Assembly (NCBI GenBank): GCA_013398955.1 | Contig: VWPU01001360.1 | Span: 1 to 64,000 of the forward strand | Length of the DNA: 64,000 bases | Reading direction: 5' to 3' | Source: Callaeas wilsoni | Taxonomy: Eukaryota; Chordata; Aves; Passeriformes; Callaeidae | Shown here: in pieces, positions 1-12,037 of the stretch | Layout of the letters: each line of letters begins with the position of its first letter | How positions within the stretch are numbered: the first letter of the stretch is position 1 | Made by a program: the position numbers and the translations under genes | The notes under the pieces: generated by a model | What the model was told of the DNA's origin: nothing | Seen by the model: only the letters and a program-made list of their open reading frames with translations | Databases searched by the model: none

Positions 1-46
1 CCGCCGCGCCCGCCCCGCCGCCGCACCGGCACTGCCAGACGCGGGC
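1..46. other. CpG-dense GC-rich edge segment
   Basis: The first 46 bases are nearly all G and C, with ten CpG dinucleotides by my count. The sequence then changes abruptly to AT-leaning. This could be the end of a CpG island (for example an internal or antisense promoter), a short GC-rich repeat, or a contig-join artefact. No splice donor or open frame lies next to it to support an exon. Confidence 0.5.
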
Positions 47-1867
47 ATAAAACATCACAAAGTCAGGGATGTTTCAAAGAGCGCATTACGAGAGACGAGG
101 AGCTGGGGGGGTTGTGTGCTTTTTAACACAAAGTACTTCAGAATGCAGAAGGACTTGCATAAAAAGCAGATTTTAAATGACATTTTAATTTCAGAATTTT
201 GGAGGGCCAGCAGCAGAAGTCGCAGAAGTTTGCTAACAGGCTATTAAAATCCGTCTTACACGAGAAATCCAGACCAAATCATCAGAGAAACAAACCTGCT
301 CCTGTCAAGTCAGCTCCATCCCAAATGCAGGGTTCATCATGGCAAATGTTGATAAAAGCCATGAACAATTAAGAAACCTAAAATAAGCTCTACACAGAAT
401 GTATCTTTGGTAAACTCACATCTGCAGAAATCTGTCAGAAGTCTGAACAGCTGATAGGTTTATATTATAGCCTCCTGGAATATTGTATCCAATTCATCTG
501 CATATTACAGACATACTCTTATTTGGCACCAGAATTATTCTGCCAGTTACGATCCTAAGATGGTCTTAACAGACCGTAAAAAGGAGGCACAGGCAGGTTC
601 TACAACATAACATGACCTTTAATTACAGAGATAATAGTAAGAAAACTGTCAAATAGTAGAAAAAGTTTATATTAAGAAGAGATGTGCCTCTCTTTACAAT
701 GTTCATAGCAAAACAACACTGCTGTCTTGTAGTACAGAACAGGAACCAATGCGTGATTGTGTAGAAATTGCTGAAATCAAAAGTGAAACCAGTCGATATT
801 AATTGTCCTATGGGAGAAAAAAAAATAAAAGGAAATTCTCATGAAATTAAGTGTTTTGAATTATTTTTCAGGCTCTAATATCTTGGAGTGAAACTGAGCA
901 TAGCAACCAGGAGCAGAAACAATAATATGGAACTCAGCAGCAATGCGTTCTTTCTGTGTTCTTGGGTTTCATGTCCAGCTGTACCACAAACCTCTGGTTA
1001 AAGTGTCATAGAAGTAGTTTATTCTCTTTGTCACTCATTCCTCCACTTTGGAATCAAAGTACTTCCCTCACTATATTTTGTATATCTGGACTGTAAGTAT
1101 ACAGCTCAGAGCACTTCACAACAACCCCTGGGATGATGATCTACCATGCTGCTTGAGTCTCTAGATGCTATCATACAGGTGATCCTACTGCAAATTCTGT
1201 TCTTTGCTTTTTAATGTCATCTTAATTTTACCTTGGTGAAGTGCCCCATCTTAAAGGCCACAGACCTCCACAGACATGCTGAGCATCTCCCCCAGGAGTT
1301 GGGAGCACTCCTCACTTCCCAGGAAACACACAGTACCTTGTACAATCAGACATAGTCTCCACAAGGTAAACTGAGATGCTTTAAAGAGGTAATAGCTTAT
1401 CTGTAAGGATTTCGTTCACTCATCCACAAGGACGCTCACCTAGGTATACCCCATATGCCAGATTAAAAACAGATCTGGCATTGTTCAACTGGAACTAAAA
1501 ATCTGTTTTCAGTACTTGCTTCAAACAACTTTACCATGGTCCATAATAGCAAATGAAAAATATTTCTATTTGCTTTTACTATTCAACAACAAGTAAAAAA
1601 ACCCATTTCTGTAGCTCAGCTGAACACTGGACTGCCCAGATATAAGTAAGAGGACTGACACTAGCACAGGAGCCCAGCTCATTCTAAGTACAGGAGCAGC
1701 ATAAACAAACTCTACTGCACACCCTCCACGTGGCTGGGAAGGCTGCCCACTCTGAAACCTCACTGTGGGCTTTCAGTCCAAAACAAAAGGACATCAGTAA
1801 ATTGACACAAAAGAGTTACAGTCATATTCTTTAGGCTTACACACCATGTAAAATAAAATCTCTGTAG

Positions 1868-1882
1868 GTATGTATGTATGTA
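1868..1882. repeat. Short TATG tetranucleotide repeat
   Basis: About three to four TATG units in unique sequence; a minor microsatellite. Confidence 0.6.
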
Positions 1883-2552
1883 CCTATATTTAGCCATCTT
1901 GTAAGACTGAAGTAGGACACTACCAATCTAAACTCCACCAGAGTTTTTGGCCACACTCACTGTATCTGTTCTCATCTGCATAGGTGCAAAGCTTGAGTAA
2001 TACCTGCCTGTCAGCAGGGTTTACTGCAGGCAATACCACTTCCACAATTTTGATAGCTGACCCAACACAGAATTATGATACTACCCAGCACCACAAAACC
2101 ACTAAGTATATAGGACAAGGATCAATTATGATTTCAAGAGGCCTTGGGTCTAATTTAGGATCTCCCTCTCATTTCTAACCCTCCTCTTTCCAACTGCTCT
2201 GATTTTACCAAGGGCCAGAAACCTACTGCTTGCCATCACAGCACCTGCAGTTGACAGTGGTGGTAGAGTTAAAAATCCTCCCTTTTCTCCCACTCCACTG
2301 GAAGAAAGGCTACCTAGCCCAACTGTCTCCCTTACCCATTCCCAGACTTCTCATGCACAGGAGCTCAGCTCTGTTCAATCTGTTTTACTGGGCAGGAGAG
2401 CAGGCAGCTGAGGGAACGTGGAAGCATGAGCTGCTTACGGCCCTCCCACTGCTCTGTGCTGAAGTGCCATGCAAATAGCACTGCTCGATTGTGCAGAGAA
2501 CCAGGTGTCCCATACTTGGTTGAACAGAAGTGTAATTTCACGAATATTATGA

Positions 2553-3332
2553 GAGCATCAACACCTAGTAAATTTAAAACTCTGCACCTGGGAAATGTAT
2601 CTGGGAAAACATAATCCAGGAGTGCAGACAGGATGGGATCTGCCTGGCTGGGGAGCAGCTCTGTGAAAGGGGACCTCGGAGTCCTGGTAGACCATAAGCT
2701 CAGTGTGAATGAACAGTGTGCTGCTGTGACAAAAACAAATAAAGCCAACAGGATGCTGGGATGCATCAGCAAGGGCATCACCAGCAGAGACAAAGAAGAC
2801 ATAATCATATTCAGTGCTTGTCAGGCCACACCTGGAATACTGTGCTCAGTTTTGGTCCCTGCTATACAAAAGAGATGTGGACAGTCTGGAGGGTGTCAAG
2901 GGAAGGGCTACAAAGATGATCCAAGGCCTGGGAAGTCTGCCATATGGCTGTCTGAGAGAACTGCGTTTGCTCAGACTTGAGCAGAGAAGGCTTAGGGGAG
3001 ACTTTATTACTGTGTTCCGGTATTTAAAGAGTGGCTACAAAGATGGAGACTTCCTTTTTACAGAGTCACATGAATAATATGAGGGATAACGGGTACAAGT
3101 TACTCCTGAGGAAATTCCAGCTGGACACAAGAGGAAAATTTTTCATATTGAGAACAATCTGCCATTGGAATAATCCCCCCAGGGAAGTGGTAGATTCCCC
3201 AACACTGGACACTTTTAAGATTTGGCTGGACAGGATGCTGAGACATCTAGTCTAGACTGTGCTCTTGCCAAGAAAGGTTGGACCAGATGATCCTTGAGGT
3301 CCCTTTCAATCTGGTACTTTATGAACCTACGA
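2553..3332 (+). mobile_element. CR1 LINE fragment, ORF2 C-terminal part and 3' end
   Basis: This is a sense-orientation, 5'-truncated CR1 non-LTR retrotransposon. The translation, with several frame changes, shows typical CR1 ORF2 C-terminal blocks. These are a GDLGVLVDHKLS-like segment, then NRMLGCISKGI, then VRPHLEYCAQFWSLLYKRD, then LRLLRLEQRRLRGDFIT, and last a WNNPPREVVDSPTLDTFK-like block. It ends in the usual GGACCAGATGATCCTTGAGG motif and a degenerate terminal repeat. Frameshifts and divergence mark it as an old, dead copy. It lies in DPF3 intron 3, antisense to the gene. Confidence 0.93.
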
Positions 3333-6300
3333 AATCACAGTATTGGCAACATGTCAATATATTGCCCCTGGCCCAGGGCTTGTTTCAAATCTGTACCAGT
3401 GTTCATAGGAGTCTTGACTGCTACACTACAATGACTCATGTAACACCTCATACCCATTACAACAAGGAACTCTAGGCTGCACTTGAGCCATAATGCCTAC
3501 TTTTGATGATAAGAACATAACTTACAGATGAAAGATGAAGACCAGGCCATATGAAAGTAAATGTCAGGAATTCTTAGTGAAATTCTTGAAGATCTGGTCA
3601 TAATATTGACCGTATTGTCAGTCAAGGCACTATCATAACTAAGTAGTGGCAATACTTTATTTCTCCTGCATGTCTACTGGATAGGCTGCTGGATGGGATG
3701 GATGCTTAGAAATAGCACAAACATGAACATTGCTCTACCCTTGAACAAATCGCTTTACTAGGGCAATGCATGCATGGAACTCTGAATACAGTGGCAGAGG
3801 AAAATAGACATCTTCAGGCTGCATCAGCAATTCCTATTGCAGTGTTCACACCTTTACAACTTTGGCTGTAACTGTTCTTAAAACCAAACACCTTCATTTT
3901 AAACCAAATAAAAGCAACAGATCAGGACAACAAAAGTACCATCTTCTATTAAGAAGCAGGCATCAACTCAACCCAGGAAAAACATTATAGTGCACCTTGC
4001 ATTTTACAAATAAAAAAAGCAGACTGTTGGAGCATGATTATTTTCTTCATTAGGTTTTTGGTATTGCCAAATGTGAAACTCTCACTCACTGAGTTGTGTC
4101 ATGCACTACACAAACCTGCAAAAGTAGGTTATAAGTATAAATACTATACTATTACTAAATGATTTATTGTACCCTCGAACTGCTGGTAAGAGAATAGTTT
4201 GATTCTACTTACTGACCAACGGATGACTAGCTATGACTTACCAAAACAAAAATCCTAGGTCTGCGTATCTCCTGAATTATGTAGGCGTCTTGAACTTCTG
4301 AATACAACTTATTGCTATAATGAGCCACTCTGAAAGCCCAGGTGCAGTCCAAGCAACTAGTCACATCCCTGGTGCCAATCCCATTGAATGCTGGAATGGC
4401 AACTTTTGGAGCAAAGATCCTCTTCTGTGTTTGTTACAGTGGTTGTCTTACAAGAAGTACTTCTATGCAGTTAACATAATACAACTGAGGTTTAACCCTA
4501 ATTTGATGTTGTAGAAGTGCATTGCTCACACATGCCATACAACAATTACAAATATATATAAAAATATGTCAACAATTCCACAGTCTCCTCTATAAAAATC
4601 AGCTATTTTCATATTAACCAAGCACAAGCACTCTCTAGCTGCTGAGAACAGCTCTAAGGAATGAAAAGAATGCCCAAGCCCTAGGTGAAGTGAAACTATG
4701 GAATATTTAGAGTCGATTTCTTTCAGATTTATTTTACATGTCCTACAGCTTTCATCTCTGTGCTTTTTAATAGATCTTAAATTTCCACATCTTTGCCCCC
4801 ACACAACCATCTGAAGTCTAACTGAGGACTAAAGAAGTTAGCATTAGGTAGCTTCCTAGGTTCAGCATTAGGTTTTACAACAGTATTCCCCTCCAAAATC
4901 TACGGTATTTCTGCTGTCCATGTTGAAAATAAATTATACTCTCTTTCTCTCAAATTCTCAAAAGCTACCTTTAAATGGAGGTCCAATGTTTTCCATAGGT
5001 TTTATACTTTCAAATCAGAGAAGGGAAAAATCCCACTTTTGGCTAGTGAGTCTATTCTGGATATGCACAGATGGAGTGAAATTATTTTGTGGTATAACTG
5101 ATAAGGAAAGTTAATCACTAGATAGAAATTGGTTGGAAAATAGATTTAAATGGCAGAGCAATATAACTTGCCTTATTTGGTTGCCACTGGCAATGCAACA
5201 AAAGTAGCACTCCTGAGATGCAGAGGAGATGTTTATAGCAGGGAAAACAACACAGAGACAGACATGCTGAGGTCTCTTTATCTGATAACTTTGTGGTAAT
5301 TGCCTTTCATGCCCTGTGGCATGTAGGATGCACTAATTTGGCATTCAGTGAGTACAGCAAAGAAGAGCAAACAAAAAAGAGTCAAACTCTACCCTACTGC
5401 TTTACCTTACAAAATTACCAAGGCACAGCAGTACTGGCATCATCACAAAGTCTGAGGTAGGCACTTCTGTGAGCCAACATCATCCTCTTCCTAGAGTCCA
5501 GTCTCATTTTCATCAATGTATGTGACTGATTTCATCGGTTCTTTCCAAGCAGCTTTGCCGTGAGGTCTATTTCTATTTTTCTGGCTGAGATTTTGCCCTT
5601 GGTTTGAACCCCAGCTGAGCGGTTATAGGCATTTCTTCCTCTTTTCCAACTGTCCACAGATGTCTCCCATACCGAAGGTAGGGAGTTTTCAAAAACTGTT
5701 TCTACCAGAATCAACAGGAATTTTGCCTCTGATTTTAATGGGTTTAGAACTTGTCTCTGTTGCTCTTTCTTCTCTCTCCACCAACTACTGCGTAGAAGCA
5801 AAGTCATCAGTATTGCTGAGCATAGCTCAGTTCCCAGGCACCTTCTTCTGTCAAACAGGTTTTTTTAATATTCTTAATTTACATTTGGGGGTTTTCTCCT
5901 GTACTTTTTATACTAACAATGTCTCACCTCTTAAAAACCACATACAGCTGTGAGTATATCTGTTCCCTCTTTCTCATAATACCTGACCCCAGAGACAGCA
6001 AGCCTTTATTACTAACTGCAGGGAAGAATGCGCAACACTATGCTCTACCTGACACAGCTGCAGCTCCTCCACATCTGCTTTACCGTCACTCATTCAGCAT
6101 CCAGACTCATCACTTCGCATAGTTTAATTGTGGGAGAAGAGTAGCAAGGACAAGAAGAATGAAAGAATAATGGACAAAGGTACACATACAGGCAGACAGA
6201 AATACACAAATGTGGCATATGCTCACTATTTTTTATTATTTGTTGTTTATAATCTGATCCAGCCACACTAAGAAGAATTTTATCTTATGCTTACTGTTCC

Positions 6301-6680
6301 ACACACACAGCGGTCTTTTTCACAAAGGTTAGGCAGCAGATGCCAGTGAGACTTTGTATTAGTAACGCACTGAGGAAAAAATTAGTAATACATTGATTCT
6401 TTACATCCTTGTGAATTTTCTAATAGAAGCCAGGATTCAACCCTACAGAAGGTAAATTCAGCTCCCCTTGCATTCAATACAAGTTGTTCACATTTTTGTA
6501 AGGGATGAGTTGTATGCAGAGGGTTTGGTGGTTATGGTTACAGCAAATCAAGTAAGATGCAACGGAGGCAATGAGAAATGGTTGGAAAGCAGCAAAGATA
6601 AAGTCCAAGGTCTAAATGCCAGGTTTGCATGTATGCCAGCTGCTCTGCAGCTCGGGAGAGGCAGGCAAACAAATACTTAC

Positions 6681-6788
6681 CAGGTTTAATTTCCAGCAGC
6701 TTCAGCCTGGAATCCTCAGGGGGATGCAAACGCCTCTTTTTGCGCCAGCAACGTGCTGGGTACGTGTACAGCTGACCTGGGGCCAGGC
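6681..6788 (-). CDS. DPF3: DPF3 coding exon 3 (end of Requiem/DPF N-terminal domain)
   Basis: This 108-base internal exon has two bases completing the Gly codon begun in exon 2, then 35 codons, then a final G. It reads [17 protein letters not shown], then [18 protein letters not shown]. The [11 protein letters not shown] and WRKKRR motifs occur in all DPF proteins. Cys within [11 protein letters not shown] and the LLEIKP ending fit DPF3 rather than DPF2, which from memory has ARRWRKKRRSH. The basic WRKKRR cluster is a plausible nuclear-localisation segment (inference). On the minus strand the acceptor is a clear T-rich tract ending TTTAATCTTCAG, with a possible branch point GATTAAT upstream. 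The donor is a strong GTAAGT at 6680-6675. The trailing G would start a Glu codon in exon 4, matching the known protein, but exon 4 lies outside the window. Frame, phase and both splice sites agree with exon 2. Confidence 0.96.
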
Positions 6789-6884
6789 CTGAAGATTAAA
6801 GGCAAAAAATTAATCATATTTCAGTTTGTAAACCACAAGCACTGTCTCTAGCATCTTTGTTCTTGCCCTTCCAGCATCTCCTTG

Positions 6885-6985
6885 TTGGAGGGTTCAATCC
6901 TGCAAATCATGAGAGAGAGCTACACACTCAAGGCATCCAGTGCTCCTGAGGCTCCTCAGCACCCCTTGGGATCAGGTCTACAGAG
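6885..6985. repeat. Possible relic of a sauropsid palindromic repeat
   Basis: The segment begins near TTCAATCCTGCAAAT and ends near CTCAGCACCCCTTGGGATCAG. These resemble the two complementary ends of a palindromic, probably DNA-transposon-derived repeat that I recall from turtle, crocodile and bird genomes. The middle has diverged. The assignment is tentative. Confidence 0.3.
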
Positions 6986-8263
6986 AATCTAGGTCTCGCT
7001 TAGACACTTCACTCAGCTCACTGAAACCAGAGCTGCACATAAATAATTTGTGATTTCTTCAGGGTAAATAGAATTTCAGACTCTCCTGGGTCACAAGGGC
7101 GATACCTCCTCTATGGGCAGAGAAAGCCCCTTGAGAGAGAAGAGATGAAGTTTTGACATACAAATCTTGAGGCCCTGATGCACAGAGCAGCTCAGGAAAT
7201 TTGTGTCTTCCAAATGGGAGCAAACCAAGATCCAAGAGGTTTGACTGTATTTTTGCTTACATTCTGGACTTCTGTTTGAATACCACTTCTTCATTTTGAC
7301 TCTTACCTCCTCATGCCAATATCCTGAATGAGGGAGGAGATACACCACTAATGTTTATATCATTGCATGTTCCCTTAAATCTCATTTGGCATCACTGGCT
7401 TTTGAGCTGCCCTTGCTCTCCTAGCAGACACCCTTCAGCCAATATTCGAGCTATACTTTGCTCTCTTGCATTCAGGACACAGCAGGGGCTTTGTGAATGC
7501 ATCACTACTAGGGGCACAGAAGCACACCGACAAGTGCTTCAAAATATCCTCAACTGCCCCGGATAATCATGACACATAGAAATACCCAGCAAGACACAGA
7601 AAAGTTGGAGGAATTTAATTCTCTCCTCTGCTTTTCCTGCCTTCTCTGTCCACCAGTTCTGCTTTGGCTCCTCTGCCCTTCTGCTGTTGCTGTTGTCTTG
7701 AAGGGGCTACAAAGCATGACTGCAATTCCAGACCCATTGTCCTCAAAAAACAGGTAAGACCACATAAGAGAGAGGACATGAGTGGTGTTGCTATATCTGA
7801 AACTGTACCAACAGTGAACAGCTGGACAGCATCAAGGGGGTGCCAGTAAAGCAGAACAGCTCAAGGGCAGGAGGATGGCCCAAGAGTTCTCTCCTCTCTT
7901 CTGAAGCAGCCAGGAGAGAATATCAGCTTGGGAACAAAAGTGACTCACCAGACCAAATGAAGATAATGAAAAAACCAATATCCTGTTACTTGGAGTGGGG
8001 AGGAAGACACAATAACATAATTCACCTCGAGGGAATGTGCTAATCAAATTCTGCAAGTGAGACCTAAGTTCCTGGTTTTAAATATTTCAACTGTTGGGAA
8101 CGCCCGTTCAGACACCAGCACCTTCCACCTACTTCCAAAGCCTTGGAGCATCTACAGCATACTGCCTAAGTATGGCCAAGTGATGGAGTATCTGCAGAGA
8201 TTCTGGCTGTTTCAGGGCACAGAATGCTACTGGACTCGGACTTTTCATGCCCTTCTTTCACTG

Positions 8264-8283
8264 ATGCCCAGAAAGCTGGGCAT
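8264..8283. repeat. Short perfect hairpin (8-bp stem)
   Basis: ATGCCCAG and CTGGGCAT are exact inverted repeats separated by AAAG. This size is expected by chance in long introns, so no function is claimed. Confidence 0.6.
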
Positions 8284-10205
8284 TGTGCACATCCCAAGAA
8301 GGACAGATTTCAGAACAGGTTGCCTAAGACTGGTTTGGAAATAAAAATGTGAATAACTAGAACTTACAAAGTGTTCGGACATCCTTCTTCATGCCACTTT
8401 GCAAACATTAGCCATGGCAAACAATTGCTATAATGATGAGGTGGATTGTTCCTGGCTCTGTTGTGAGTAATTAAAGAGGTAGAGGCAAGAAGCCCCACCC
8501 TTTCTCAGCAGGTCCTGTGCAAGGACTTGAACACAACACTCAAATGGCAATTGCCAGATCAAAGCAATAGGACAGAAAATCAGCCCTCCATTGCACAGGC
8601 CTCCACGGAGGAGCCATTTGAAAGAATAAGTACCACATCTTTTGTCCCAGACAGAGAGTAACAAAGATCTACTTTTGGAGGAGTATCTGCTAATGTGAGT
8701 GCTCTTATACGAAGGCAGTTCTGGATTCAGCCAGAACAGTGAAAGCCAACTACACACGCTGAAAGCCCAACTAGAAACTTGAGAGAGTTGGGAAAGCCTC
8801 TTTCTTAGAGGGTGGCAGGTAGATCAATAAGAGACGGATGATCCAACATCCACCCCTGCAAGCCTTGAGGTAAGCTCTCTGTTGCTTCTCACGATACACC
8901 TGTTCATTAATATCCTGCCATCCAATGAACTTAAAACACATACCAGATTTTCACTTCATTGAACCCACCAATGCTACCTTCATTTCTCTACCCTGTTCCT
9001 CATCTGTCTGTGTCCTGGCTCACATGAAGTGTAGATATTACACAAAGGAGAGGCAACAAGGAAAGGGTCAGTTCTGAATGCTCTGAATGTAGCTCCTTCG
9101 CAGGCCATCTTGCAGTGAATATGGAAATAATGCATATTGCTGTCTTCAGCCCTCTGTGGGTTGTCTCTCTCCCTGGTACCTTATAGGGCAACCAGAGAAG
9201 GTTCCAACCATTTGCTTACAGAGGAAATAGCAGAACCTGCAGTGAGTTATGTTGTTTATCTCATTAGTGTAGGAGAGTTATAACTCAAAGCTCGTGTGAA
9301 AGGCCAGGGGAGGAGGGGAAAAGGAGGGAGTTATGTGCAGTATTGTGTGAAATTAACCCTGAACTGTTTATCATGAGATGCAGATTTCTGACTCCTCTGA
9401 CAAAGACGACAGCAAGAACTCAGGTTAATATGCCAAGTTCCTGACTCTCCTCTGTTTTTCAAGTCTGTGTAAGTGAAAAGAGGTCCTGGAGCTTTGACAT
9501 TTGTCTTTTTCTAGTTTTTCAGGTTAGGGATAGTAAATGGTAGTGAGCACAGCACACAAGACAGATACCAGGATGGCTGGCAGAGAATTTTCAGAGCCCT
9601 TTAGCATGGGCATGAGCACATTGTGCACAGACCAAAACCAGGCATGCTAAAACTGTAGAGGGATGCCTTGACTCACCATAATACTATAAGAAATAGATTA
9701 CGCAAAGACACTCAAGGGAGCACTAAATGGGCTAATAAAAATCGAGAAAGAGGAAAGCAAATATGGGGGAGGAGGGCTGGTTCATTTCACACTGATTATT
9801 CTAATTCAAAATAACAAAGTCATACGATTTGGTGGCCAGTGCAGACACAGGAGGCTTCTTTCACTTGATACTCTATGTGAAGAATGTTCCACCATTAGCC
9901 TCCAGCGCAGACCTGCAGAAGAAATGTCACCTATCCCCTTTTGCAGGGCAAGCTGCCAAACAGTTCACTATCAGAAATGAGGAAGGAAAGATTTGCAGAA
10001 TGAATTTGCTCAAGGTAGTCCACAGAGCTTGTGGCTGAGAAAGGCAAAGACATCTTGGTTCCTGGTGTGATGCTGTCACACATTTATGATGATCCCTTCT
10101 GCAAGTGTACAGACACCAATGAGACCCACACAAGACTATCTATGTCTACCTTTGTAGAAGATGCTGTTGACAAAACATTACTTGTGAATATAGTGGATGT
10201 ATACC

Positions 10206-10224
10206 TGTGTGTGTATATATATAT
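10206..10224. repeat. (TG)n(TA)n dinucleotide run
   Basis: Alternating TG units pass directly into TA units over 19 bases; a short microsatellite in DPF3 intron 2. Confidence 0.85.
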
Positions 10225-10312
10225 CTTCTGACTGTGTTCAGAAGGATAAAAATAACAGCACCTTACTCATAACAAGATGGTACAAGAACAGAAATTCCTT
10301 GCGTAAATGGAA

Positions 10313-10479
10313 AAGGAGGGAGGGAGGGAGGCAGGCAGGCAGGCACGCAGGAAGGCAGGCAGGCAGGCAGGCAGGCAGGAAGGAAGGAAGGAAGGAAGGA
10401 AGGAAGGAAGGAAGGAAGGAAGGAAGGAAGGAAGGAAGGAAGGAAGGAAGGAAGGAAGGAAGNGAAGGAAGGAAGGAAG
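10313..10479. repeat. Compound tetranucleotide microsatellite (GGAG/GGCA/GGAA)
   Basis: About 167 bases of four-base units occur in three blocks. A few GGGA units come first, then GGCA units with interruptions from about 10331, then about 25 GGAA units to the end. One undetermined base (N) at 10463 interrupts the GGAA block, suggesting that the array was hard to read or gap-filled. The + strand is almost pure purine in the GGAA block. Confidence 0.97.
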
Positions 10480-11025
10480 TTAGTTTTGCCAAAGCACTAC
10501 CCCAGCAGTTTTGGTAGCTGAAATATTCTTATTCTTATATTTTTAACACTGTAAAAACACCTATTGTCTCCTGCACCAGAAGTGGCTGCATTTTACTATA
10601 GAAACAGTTTTCTGATAGTACTGCAAGACAACACTAAATCTACTTTTGATATTTTAGGAATAGGAAGAGCACAAGGATCCTTCCTTTAGTATATCTTAGA
10701 AAAGGGAGAAGGAAAGTTTCAGCTAAGACTCTGCTATGTAATTTCAGAAGCAGCAATTGCTTTCTTAGCCCCAGGAGGGTAAAGGAACATCCTATGTGTT
10801 CCTCCCACTTCCTCTCCTGTAAACCAGACAGTGGAAGAGATTAGAGCAGGCTTCACCTTCCCATAACTTCAGATCCAGAATTTGACGGGGTGGAGGGTGA
10901 AGGTGGGAGGGTGTCAATATAGTTTAGAGAACTGGCATGTATTTATGCATGTGTGTGCATGTGATATTTCCAATGCCCATGTACCCCAGGTCACTTCCTG
11001 CCTGGATTCTCTGGGCTGCACTAAA

Positions 11026-11046
11026 GGGGGGGGGGGGGGGGGGGGG
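11026..11046. repeat. Poly-G run (21 G)
   Basis: Twenty-one consecutive G bases on the + strand, C on the transcribed DPF3 strand. It is a homopolymer whose length is error-prone in sequencing and which can form G-quadruplexes. Confidence 0.95.
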
Positions 11047-11876
11047 AAGGTAGAAATACATTTTGGTGCTGTCAAAAATCTGTTCCTGAGCTAATTGTTG
11101 GTCAGATACTAAGCTACAACCTAGACAAATTCCCCCTGGGCTTCAGAAGGACTTCTGTCTGAGCAACATCTCCAATCTTTGAACTGGTGACTGTCCTCTG
11201 CCTTTCAAAAAAGGATTTCAGATGGATTTAGTCTAACAAAGGAACAAGTGACCAAAGTCTACAAAAATAACAGTGCTCTTTTCCCTTCAGCTTCACTGAG
11301 CTGTGGAACAGGCATTAGGCAAAGCTCCTTAAGGACATATACCAACTTCTTTCTGTAGCCCAGGGAACCACAGCTCCAGAACTGATATCCAAGTTAACCT
11401 ATCCAAAGCAGAACCAGGATTTATAGATATATTTCTAACCATCAGAAATATACCTATTCATTCCATTAGCTGGACTTTCCTACGTTTTACTTCAGTTTTA
11501 TATCCTTCCCAATATAGTTCCTTATTTTCAGCATTCATCTGAGAAACTCCTGCCTCCACCTTGGAGGTAATTCCAGTCCTGCTTAGAGCAGAGCATTTAG
11601 TCTTCTGCTACAGACTGGGATTGAGAGCATGAAAAGAGCTACAATGATGCAGCCTTAGAAACTACCATGTCAGGCACTTCTTTGCGTAGAGAGAGAGTAA
11701 TTAGCATGAGCTCTCTGCAGTTACCAAAGGAAATCCCCTGCAGGCACAGAGGTTTAGGCAGTTTCTCTTCTGTGTGGCCTGTAGCAGGTTTGAGCTCCTA
11801 TTAATTAAATCCCATGAGGGCTCAGTGGCCAGCCCTCCGTACATGCACATGCATACACAGACACAACGCTACCAAC

Positions 11877-12037
11877 CTGGTCCCCTGTGCCTCTTCTCCA
11901 TCCAGATGTAGCAGTTGTTCTGAGCTACCCCAGTTTGCGAATCCAGGAAGGGGAGGCGGACGCTGCGCTCGGCACAGAGCCGAGAGTTGTAGCTGCGACA
12001 GTGCTCAATTGCTTCTTTGTAGAACTGGTCCCCGAGT
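11877..12037 (-). CDS. DPF3: DPF3 coding exon 2 (N-terminal Requiem/DPF domain)
   Basis: This 161-base internal exon carries one base of a split codon, 53 full codons and one further base. The peptide runs [14 protein letters not shown], then [31 protein letters not shown] and MEKRHRGP, which I recognise as the conserved start of DPF-family proteins (DPF1-3). It corresponds to about residues 12-64 of DPF3. DPF3 (BAF45C) is a nuclear BAF (SWI/SNF) subunit; its C-terminal PHD fingers, which read acetylated and methylated histones, are not in this window. On the minus strand the acceptor is a pyrimidine-rich tract ending CTCTTTTGGCAG, just before base 12037. The donor, starting at 11876, reads GTTGGT, a GT site with poor downstream consensus. 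The leading A completes a codon begun GC in exon 1, fitting the Lys-Ala-Leu junction known in DPF3. The trailing G joins exon 3 in frame to give RGPGLAPGQ. Identification is very strong. Confidence 0.96.

Larger units (their letters stand above)
1..6680 (-). other. DPF3: DPF3 intron 3 (partial, 3' end outside window)
   Basis: This is intronic sequence after the exon 3 donor, running to the left edge. I looked for exon 4, which should begin with a Glu-Val-Glu-Leu-Pro-Leu segment, on the minus strand and did not find it. The first 46 bases are CpG-dense; 47-2550 is AT-leaning unique-looking sequence with only a short TATG repeat near 1868-1882. A CR1 fragment fills 2553-3332. I see nothing recognisable in 3333-6680; short open frames there have no domain or splice support. 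Confidence 0.85.
6789..11876 (-). other. DPF3: DPF3 intron 2 (complete, 5088 bp)
   Basis: The intron is bounded by the exon 2 donor (GTTGGT at 11876) and the exon 3 acceptor (AG at 6790-6789). It contains a possible palindromic-repeat relic (about 6885-6985), a small hairpin at 8264-8283, a TG/TA run (10206-10224), a tetranucleotide array (10313-10479) and a poly-G run (11026-11046). The rest, including 7000-10200 and 11050-11870, holds no gene or repeat family that I recognise. Confidence 0.9.

Noticed and set aside
1095..1140. GAGCACTTCACAACAACCCC-like stretch, considered as a MIR-like SINE end.
   Set aside because: The similarity is too short and no core region adjoins it.
2365..2808. Minus-strand 147-codon open frame.
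   Set aside because: It is largely antisense to the CR1 fragment at 2553-3332, a shadow of the retroelement's coding strand.
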